Part shown: positions 58,083 through 64,000 of the stretch, one piece after another
Numbering within the stretch: position 1 is the stretch's first letter
How the letters are laid out: each line of letters begins with the position of its first letter
Assembly: GCF_033097365.1 (NCBI RefSeq)
Contig: NZ_AP028461.1
Coordinates: 2,418,001 to 2,482,000 of the forward strand
DNA from: Actinoplanes sichuanensis
Lineage (GTDB): Bacteria; Actinomycetota; Actinomycetes; Mycobacteriales; Micromonosporaceae
Reading direction: 5' to 3'
Length of the DNA: 64,000 nucleotides
Position numbers and translations under genes: made by a program
Notes under the pieces: generated by a model
Told to the model about the DNA's origin: nothing
Seen by the model: only the letters and a program-made list of their open reading frames with translations
Database searches by the model: none

Positions 58083-60899
58083 TCAGGCGAGCCGGCCCCA
58101 ATTCGGTGGGGGAGCGCCCCCGATGACCGACAGGGCGGCGGTGATCAGGGCGTCCGGCGTGCCGTCGGGCAGCATCCAGCGTGGGCTGCCGACCCCCTGG
58201 AAGTCGCCGTAGGCGTCCAGTCGCAGCGGGCCGACCTGCCAGCCCAGGCGGGTCTCCCGGTAGAGCGCCCACAACCCGTGCGGCGTCGCCAGGGTGACCA
58301 CCGGTGTGTGGGTCCGGGCGCCGTGTTCGCCGGGGATCACCGCGTCCGGGAGCAGGCCGCGGAGTACTCCGGCGCGGGTGGCGGCGTCGGCGACCGCGGT
58401 CGCTTCGTCGTTGCGGACCCGGATGTCGGCGGCGATGACCGCACCCATCCGGGGCAGGAAGTCACGGACCGCGGCCGGTGGCAGGCCGGGCGGCGGTGGC
58501 ACGTCCTTCTCCGACGGATACCGGGACCGGTCCAGGGCCCAGGCGGTCAGGGTCTCCTCGACCAGCCGTGCCTCGGCCCGTGCGGCCACCGCCCATCGGC
58601 GTAGCACCGGTTCGGCCTCGTCGGTGCGGCCCGCTTCGGTCAACCGGTGCGCCAGCAGCCGGAGCAGGCCGGGCAGTTCGGTGCCGTGGCGGCGGGCCCG
58701 GCTGATCGCCTGCGCGGCCCGTTCCGGAACGTGGTCGAGCCAGGCCGGCACCGGATCAGTATCGGTCGTCGGGATGGACTCGTCCGGCGACGGAGCGTGC
58801 GCCACGGCGGCCGTCAGGGCGTCGATGGCGTCCTCGGGTAGGCCTAGGGCGTGGAGACAGTCGGCGTCCACCGCCAGGGCCTGACCCAGCAGCCGGTCCA
58901 GCAACGTCGCGGTGGCCGGGTCGGCGGCGGAGGTCTGGCGCAGGGCGGTCAGTGCGGCCTGCGCCATCCGGATCGAGCGGAGCGCCTCGGCCGGGTCGCC
59001 GCCGGCGGTCAGGGCGATGGCCCGCTGCTGGGCCACCCGTGCCACGGTGAGCAGGTCCGGTCGGCCGCTGGAGTGTTCGGCCTCGAGCACCCGGGCGGTC
59101 ACCGTGGCCAGCAGCGGCGCGAACGCCGGTAGTTCGGCGGGTATCGCGTCGATCAGCCGGTGGGCGACGGGACCGTGGCCGCCCGTACCGTCGAAGAGGC
59201 CGTTGATCGCCTGGGCGATGGGTGCCGGATCGTCGAGACCGAAGGCGACCCCGACGGCCAGGATCGCCCGGTTGCCGGGGTCCGGGGTGATCAGCCCGGT
59301 GAGGACGCCGACCAGATCGGGGTGGCGGGGTGCGGCCCGGCCGAGGACCAGCAGCGCGCGGGCGATGCTCGCCTCGGGCAGGGCGGCGCTTGCCGGTCCG
59401 GCGATCTCCGGCTGATCGAGAACGGTCTGGGTGACGTGTTCCTCGCCGAGGCGATCGGGGCGCAGCGCGTGCGGGGCGTCGTGTCCGGCCGGGTCGGCGC
59501 CGGGTGGGTACAGGTGCCGCAGCCAGCGGGCCCAGCGCTGGACGATCTGCTGCTGCTCCTGCCGGAACGCGGGCAGCGCGGCCAGCGTGGTCTCGGCGTC
59601 GGGGCGGCCTCCGTACAGGGTGGCGGCGGCGACCGCCGCGTTCAGCCGCAACCAGTTGGGGTCGGGCAGTTCGAAGGCGTCGGCCGAGGTACGCCAGTGT
59701 CGCCGCTCGTGGTGCAGCAGCCGGATCACCGGGTCCCGGGACGGTAACGACGGCCCGGCCGTATCGCGTAACACGGCGTCCAGGGCGGTGGTGAGCAGTT
59801 CCAGCGGCGGCCGGATGGTCGCGTCGTCCGGTTCCGGGACCGCTGCGGGCGCGGGTCGGCCGAGACGGGTGGCGAAGGCCCGCGCGGCCGCGCCGACGTC
59901 GATCGGCGCCGGCCCGGTCAGGTTCAGGTGGCCGGTCGCCCGTAGGTCCATCAGCAGCAGGGCGGCTCGTTCGTCGGTGGCCGCCGCGGTCATCCGGTCC
60001 AACCAGAACCCGTCGCCGCGGGCCAGCAGCAGCACGCGTGCGGGTGCGGCGCCCGCCGGGCGGGCCACCAGGGCGGTGAGCAGGGCGAGCGTCGGTGTCT
60101 CGGCGGTCTCGGCGTAGTCGATGACGATCAGGGCCGGGATGCCGGCCGGGCCGAGCCGGGCGATCTCGGTGGACGGTGCGTCCGGGGACAGCAGACCGGC
60201 GACCCAGCCGGAGCCGCTGCGGTCACAGAACTCCACCGCCAGGCGCGACTTGCCCTGTCCGGCGGGGCCGGTGATCAGGGCGACCGCCACCGGTTCGGGA
60301 CCGTCGCGCCAGTCGGCCAGCCGGGCCAGTTCGGGTTCGCGGCCGGCGAAGTCCACGATGCGGTGCTCGGCCAGCAGCAGGGCGCTGGGGGCGTACCGGT
60401 CGGGCAGGATTCGCGCCGGTGCCGTCAGGTGCCGGGCGGCGAGGCCGGGCGCGATCTCGTGTACCGCGGCGACGAGGGCGGCCAGGTCCGCGGCGATCAC
60501 CTTGGTCCGCAGGTGCAGGGCCTGCCGTTCGGCGAGCCCGCGGACGTCCGAGGCCAGCTGCTCGGCCGGTGGCATGGTGGTCTTGTCGAGCAGCACCGGC
60601 ACCACCGGGATGCCGGCGGCCAGGGAGGTGGCGACCTCGCGACGGACCCAGTCGTCCGGCCCGCCCAGCCGTCTCGTCCAGGTCTCGCCGATCAGGACCA
60701 GGGTCACACAGCTGCGGGCCAGGGCGTCGTCGAGTTCGCCGGGGAAGGCGGCGCCGGGCGGGATGGACCGGCTGGACCGGAAGATCCGGTCCGCGCCGAA
60801 CACCGGTGTCAGGATCTCGTCGAGGTGGGCCGCCTGCGCGTTGCCGTCGCCGGTGCGGAAGCTGATGAAGACGCCCTGCCGGATCGGTGTGCCGCTCAT
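58083..60899 (-). CDS. TIR-STAND NTPase with helical C-terminal repeats
   Basis: 938 residues from ATG 60899. Residues 8-150 are a TIR domain: GVFISFRTGD, RSSRSIPPGAAFPGELDDAL and PDDWVRREVATSL, where Glu88 in WVRRE lines up with the catalytic Glu of the SARM1 NADase (WVHKE). Residues about 185-400 are a P-loop STAND-type NTPase: GPAGQGKS at 211-218 and Walker B ALIVIDYAE. The remaining 500 residues are helical, TPR-like and end in a short beta domain (DAYGDFQGVGSPRWML). Activation would deplete NAD, as in abortive phage defence; the trigger is unknown. Its ATG overlaps the HTH-TPR stop (ATGA). Confidence 0.85.
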   Translation of the reverse strand: MSGTPIRQGVFISFRTGDGNAQAAHLDEILTPVFGADRIFRSSRSIPPGAAFPGELDDALARSCVTLVLIGETWTRRLGGPDDWVRREVATSLAAGIPVVPVLLDKTTMPPAEQLASDVRGLAERQALHLRTKVIAADLAALVAAVHEIAPGLAARHLTAPARILPDRYAPSALLLAEHRIVDFAGREPELARLADWRDGPEPVAVALITGPAGQGKSRLAVEFCDRSGSGWVAGLLSPDAPSTEIARLGPAGIPALIVIDYAETAETPTLALLTALVARPAGAAPARVLLLARGDGFWLDRMTAAATDERAALLLMDLRATGHLNLTGPAPIDVGAAARAFATRLGRPAPAAVPEPDDATIRPPLELLTTALDAVLRDTAGPSLPSRDPVIRLLHHERRHWRTSADAFELPDPNWLRLNAAVAAATLYGGRPDAETTLAALPAFRQEQQQIVQRWARWLRHLYPPGADPAGHDAPHALRPDRLGEEHVTQTVLDQPEIAGPASAALPEASIARALLVLGRAAPRHPDLVGVLTGLITPDPGNRAILAVGVAFGLDDPAPIAQAINGLFDGTGGHGPVAHRLIDAIPAELPAFAPLLATVTARVLEAEHSSGRPDLLTVARVAQQRAIALTAGGDPAEALRSIRMAQAALTALRQTSAADPATATLLDRLLGQALAVDADCLHALGLPEDAIDALTAAVAHAPSPDESIPTTDTDPVPAWLDHVPERAAQAISRARRHGTELPGLLRLLAHRLTEAGRTDEAEPVLRRWAVAARAEARLVEETLTAWALDRSRYPSEKDVPPPPGLPPAAVRDFLPRMGAVIAADIRVRNDEATAVADAATRAGVLRGLLPDAVIPGEHGARTHTPVVTLATPHGLWALYRETRLGWQVGPLRLDAYGDFQGVGSPRWMLPDGTPDALITAALSVIGGAPPPNWGRLA

Positions 60900-62215
60900 C
60901 CGGCGGCCGCGGCGTCGGGCCGGGTCAGTGCCGCGGCGAGCCGGGGGCGCAGCGCGCGGACCGGTTCCAGGTGCTGCCATCGGGTGAGCATCCGGGCCAG
61001 GTCGCCGAGGTCGTGCCGGACGGTGGCCGAGTCGAGCCGGAGCACGTCGGGCAGCAGGCCGGCCATCAGGGCGCAGCCGGTTTCGACGTCACCGGCGGCG
61101 GTCAGGGCCAGCACCCGCCGTACGGCGAAGCGGACCGGGGTGCGCTCGGCCGGGACGGCCCCGGCGATCTGGTTCGTGGTGCTGTGCAGGGCGGTCGCCA
61201 GGTGCCCGGCGGCCTCGGCGTGGTGGCCCAGGTCGTGCAGGCACCAGCCCTCGACGGCGGCGGTCACGTCCAGGGTGCTGGTGGTGCCCAGGGGCCGGAC
61301 CGGTTCGTCGTCACCGATCCGGTCGTGCAGGGTCCGGGCCTCGTCCAGGGTGCGTCGGCAGCCGTCGCGGTCACCGGCCAAGGCGTGGCCCTGGGCCTCG
61401 CGCATCGCCGCCAGCCAGCGGACCCGGGTGGTCACCCCGTGCCGGCCGCGTAGTGACCCGGCGGCCGCGATCGTGGTCAGCGGGTCGTCGTCGTAGAGGC
61501 TGAGCAGTGCCCGGCGCACGTTGGTGTACGCCACGAGGTTGTCGTCGCCGATCTCCCGGGCCAGGTCGGAGCAGGCCCGGGTCCACCACCGGGCGGCCCG
61601 GCCGTCGCCGGTCTCCTGGCTCATCCAGCCGGCGTACTCGGCGAGTCGGGCGGCGAGGTGCAGCAGCCGGGCCTGGTCGGTGCCGCGGGTCGCCGCGGCC
61701 AGTCCCCGAGTGGTCTGCAGCAGGGTGATGACCTGCGGCAGGACGAGCGCCGGGCTGTGCCGCCGGCCCAGGTCGGTGACCGCGCTGAAGACCGTGGCGA
61801 TCGAGGTGGCCTCCGGCTCACCGGCCTGGCGCATCGGGGGCCAGCCGATCACCGCCGGTTCGTCGGTCGCGGCGGGATGGCCGTAGCGGCGCGCCGACAT
61901 GTAACCGGCGCCGTCCGGCCACAGGGTCAGGCTCCAGGTGTCGCCGGCCGGTTCGGTGGTGGCCGGCGGTGGTGTCGGTGCCGGTGGGCGGCGTCGGGTG
62001 GCGGCCGGTAGCCGGGCGATCAGGGCGCCACCCGCGTCGAGGGCGGCGTCGCAGGCGCGGGCCAGGTCGGCGGTCGGCGGCCGGGAGCCGGACTCGATCC
62101 GGCTGAGGTGGCCCTTGTCGTAGCGGGCGGCCGCCGAAAGATCGTTCAGTGACATGCCGGCGGCCAGCCGGAGCTGCCGCAGATATGCACCGAAGGACTT
62201 CTCCAAGTCGGTCAC
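60896..62215 (-). CDS. XRE-type HTH regulator with TPR-like C-terminus
   Basis: About 439 residues from GTG 62215; TTG 62206 is possible and no strong ribosome binding site is visible. The N-terminal helix-turn-helix is FGAYLRQLRLAAGMSLNDLSAAARYDKGHLSRIESGSRPP. A Pro-rich linker and about 300 residues of helical repeats follow (LLQTTRGLAAATRGTDQARL, AEYAGWMSQETGDGRAARWW). This layout is common in actinobacterial transcription regulators. Its stop overlaps the TIR-STAND ATG by four bases, so it is co-translated and may control or sense for it. Confidence 0.88.
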   Translation of the reverse strand: MTDLEKSFGAYLRQLRLAAGMSLNDLSAAARYDKGHLSRIESGSRPPTADLARACDAALDAGGALIARLPAATRRRPPAPTPPPATTEPAGDTWSLTLWPDGAGYMSARRYGHPAATDEPAVIGWPPMRQAGEPEATSIATVFSAVTDLGRRHSPALVLPQVITLLQTTRGLAAATRGTDQARLLHLAARLAEYAGWMSQETGDGRAARWWTRACSDLAREIGDDNLVAYTNVRRALLSLYDDDPLTTIAAAGSLRGRHGVTTRVRWLAAMREAQGHALAGDRDGCRRTLDEARTLHDRIGDDEPVRPLGTTSTLDVTAAVEGWCLHDLGHHAEAAGHLATALHSTTNQIAGAVPAERTPVRFAVRRVLALTAAGDVETGCALMAGLLPDVLRLDSATVRHDLGDLARMLTRWQHLEPVRALRPRLAAALTRPDAAAAG

Positions 62216-62348
62216 CTCGATATTCGCCGGGGATTGGTTGCCGGGTTGCCAAAACACCGGGCAACCGCAACCGGCTGTCGCCCGGAAACGGTTGACGCTC
62301 ATTCTGACAACACATCGGACGCTCGGCCATGGGCCACCCGGAGGATGC

Positions 62349-62474
62349 ATGCCGAATCGAGAAGTCGTAGCCGTCGAGACGAACGGAACCAGGAAATCGA
62401 AATCAATGGATCTGATCTTCGGGGCGGAGATCGTCCCCGGCCGGCGGGTGGTCGCGCGGTCATGGCGGCGCTGA
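62349..62474 (+). CDS. Possible 41-residue leader ORF
   Basis: ATG 62349 follows GGAGG after four bases. The frame (MPNREVVAVETNGTRKSKSM, then DLIFGAEIVPGRRVVARSWRR) is basic and ends 13 bases inside the next small gene. It may be a leader peptide that couples translation, or a chance frame. Confidence 0.35.
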   Translation: MPNREVVAVETNGTRKSKSMDLIFGAEIVPGRRVVARSWRR

Positions 62475-62659
62475 GCGCGGGCCAGCACGCCCGGCTGCGC
62501 CGACTGCTGGATCAGGAGAGCGCGGTCTTCGAGGACATCCTGCTGTCCTCTGTGGATCGATTCCTGGACTGGCTGCACGACCGGGAGCCGGAGCTGTGGC
62601 GGGAGGTGCAGGAGCCGGTCAGGTCCGCCTGGCCATCGATACGTGAGACATTCCGGTAA
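62462..62659 (+). CDS. Small 65-residue helical protein
   Basis: ATG 62462, overlapping the 41-residue frame. The sequence (LSAGQHARLRRLLDQESAVF, EDILLSSVDRFLDWLHDREP, ELWREVQEPVRSAWPSIRE) is amphipathic, all-helical and acidic, with no membrane segment. No clear ribosome binding site is visible, which would fit coupling to the upstream frame. It may partner the GTPase 150 bases downstream. Confidence 0.5.
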   Translation: MAALSAGQHARLRRLLDQESAVFEDILLSSVDRFLDWLHDREPELWREVQEPVRSAWPSIRETFR

Positions 62660-62811
62660 ATCATTCCCATTTGCTCGTTCAGCTATTCGGTCAGGTGCGG
62701 CCCGCCGAAGAGCGGCCGGTGCCGCTCGAACGGATGCCGGATTCTGTTTCGATTCGGCTTTACCGTCTGTCTGAACTGGACGCGACATTCCTCTCGACCA
62801 TAGGGGCGTTC

Positions 62812-64000
62812 ATGGACAACTGGCGCGCAGCGGGTGCCGGCGACAATTCCATTCGGAAAGATTCGATTCTCAAGGCCGAGCGATTCGCCGCCGACGTGCT
62901 GTCGCTGACGGCCGGCGTCGAGGTGGGACCGGCCCTGATCCGGCCGCTGGCCCGCGTCGACGAACAGGCGCGGCGGCAGCTGGCCCTGATTCGCGAGCCC
63001 TACAAGGTCGGTGTGATCGGCGAGTACGGCGCCGGCAAGACCCTGTTCGTGGCATCGCTGCTCAACTACCTGGAGGACCTGCCGATCGGCGACCTGGCCA
63101 CCACCGGGAACGTGACCCGGTTCCGGCTGCGGCCGGTCACCGACGGCGAGCGGACCGTCGTGGCCGGGCGTCGGGTGGTGTTCCTCAGCCGTACCGAGGT
63201 CGAACGGTGCCTGGAGGACCTCGCCCAGCAGGTCCGCGACAGCAGTGCGGTCGGCGCCGGACTCGACGACCTGGTGCAGAAGGCGATCGCCGGTGATCCG
63301 GAGGGTCTGCGGGCATGGCTGGCGACCGAGCGAAACGCCGACAATGCACTGATCCGGCTGGCCACCCAGGTCATCGCGGTCGCGGACAGTGCCGCCCGGT
63401 ATCCGGCGATCCTCGGCACCACCCGGGACGTGGCCGACACCGAGGTCGCCGAGCTGCTGCGGATCACCGCCGACAGGCGTCCCACGGCCGACCCGTTCTG
63501 GCTGGTCCGGCAGATGGAGCTGGTCCTGGACGTGCCGGTGTCGGTGCTCGACCTGACCGACCTGGCGGCGGCCGGCTCGATGATCCAGACCGGCGGCGGA
63601 ATCGCCGGTGGCGAGTTCGGCGCCGGCACCGTGCTGGAGCTGTGGGACTTCCCGGGCATCAGCAACGGCGTCTCCTACGAACGTGACCGCCGCCTGACCA
63701 GGGTGCTGCTGCACGACGTCGACTCGGCGATCGCCCTGCTCAAGGCCGGTAACCCGGACAGCCCGGCGCCCGACGAGTTGAAACGGCTGATCGAGGCGAC
63801 CGGAGGCGGCGCCATCGCGGGGATCGGCAACGTGTTCGACAGTGCGCAGGCCGGCCGTCTCGACACCGCGGGGCTGCTCGACAGCGAAGCCGCCGTGTTC
63901 AAGGTGATGCCGACGTTGGACCGGCTGCTGCAGATCGCCGGCACGCTGACACCGGACAGCGACCCGTTCGTCTACGCCGGACTGGTCGCCTACCAGAACC
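62812..64000 (+). CDS. Large P-loop GTPase (dynamin-like layout), 3' truncated by the window
   Basis: The frame is open from 62645 to the window end. ATG 62812 follows AGGGGCG; ATG 62734 is an alternative adding 26 residues. Numbering from 62812: G1 GEYGAGKT at about 70-77, Thr in DLATTGNVTRF (switch I), G3 ELWDFPGISNG near 277 and a G4-like GNVFDS near 339 (Asn-x-x-Asp without the usual Lys). A 170-residue helical insertion separates switch I from G3, longer than in small GTPases. This suggests a dynamin-like or regulatory GTPase. No family is assigned. It is divergent from the HTH-TPR/TIR-STAND pair. Confidence 0.8.
   Translation, partial: MDNWRAAGAGDNSIRKDSILKAERFAADVLSLTAGVEVGPALIRPLARVDEQARRQLALIREPYKVGVIGEYGAGKTLFVASLLNYLEDLPIGDLATTGNVTRFRLRPVTDGERTVVAGRRVVFLSRTEVERCLEDLAQQVRDSSAVGAGLDDLVQKAIAGDPEGLRAWLATERNADNALIRLATQVIAVADSAARYPAILGTTRDVADTEVAELLRITADRRPTADPFWLVRQMELVLDVPVSVLDLTDLAAAGSMIQTGGGIAGGEFGAGTVLELWDFPGISNGVSYERDRRLTRVLLHDVDSAIALLKAGNPDSPAPDELKRLIEATGGGAIAGIGNVFDSAQAGRLDTAGLLDSEAAVFKVMPTLDRLLQIAGTLTPDSDPFVYAGLVAYQN

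Noticed and set aside
60735..60740. Glu55 of the TIR domain (FPGEL) as the catalytic residue
   Set aside because: The WVRRE motif at residues 84-88 matches the SARM1 catalytic site much better.

Overview
The window is high-GC DNA from an actinomycete. The GC-rich third positions, the frequent GTG starts, the dense AraC/TetR/MerR/LacI regulators, the secreted proteins carrying ricin-type lectin, PKD and RCC1 modules, and a homologue of the mycothiol-dependent nitroreductase all fit Micromonosporaceae, for example Actinoplanes. That placement is inference. I saw no rRNA, tRNA, CRISPR array or intact insertion sequence. All family names were assigned by reading the translations, without database searches.

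Layout. 1-3.1 kb: the end of a TPR-GGDEF diguanylate cyclase converging on an MMPL transporter. 3.1-10.3 kb: a multidomain secreted PQQ-type sugar dehydrogenase, a RibD/DHFR-fold reductase, a DUF1772 protein, two AraC regulators and an orphan protein. 10.2-14.6 kb: a minus-strand McrB-McrC-DUF2785 operon whose genes overlap by ATGA and GTGA, a candidate type IV restriction module with a third partner. 14.6-20.4 kb: pyruvate phosphate dikinase, a small membrane protein and a GGDEF-EAL protein. 20.4-32.5 kb: a secreted glycosidase with lectin tail, a GNAT, an EF-hand-containing alpha/beta hydrolase, a NarL-type two-component pair whose kinase has a repetitive tail, a TetR-SGNH pair, a DUF2071-like protein, a MerR regulator, an epoxide-hydrolase-like enzyme and a lipoprotein resembling actinophage lipoproteins.

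32.8-36.7 kb: a MarR regulator and a minus-strand signalling operon. The operon holds an intact CHASE histidine kinase, a diverged tandem copy lacking the phospho-acceptor histidine, and a receiver domain lacking key pocket residues. 37-46.8 kb: a secreted hydrolase-like protein, a nitronate monooxygenase, an AraC, a LacI gene broken by one in-frame TGA, an APH-family kinase, a MATE exporter, a DUF4231/SLATT-like membrane protein and an ECF sigma/YCII pair. 46.9-49.1 kb: a secreted seven-bladed RCC1 protein.

49.2-52.6 kb is a probable stress or detoxification regulon. A CGNR zinc-finger regulator, a single-cysteine nitroreductase homologue, a VOC protein and an FMN split-barrel protein share three copies of a 26-bp palindrome in their promoters. 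52.7-55.7 kb: an ABM-esterase-SDR operon divergent from an AraC regulator. 55.7-57.7 kb: small orphan genes, one in visibly lower-GC DNA. 58-64 kb: an HTH-TPR regulator coupled to a TIR-STAND protein on the minus strand, divergent from two very small ORFs and a large P-loop GTPase cut by the window edge. This is the best candidate for an uncharacterised defence-like system.
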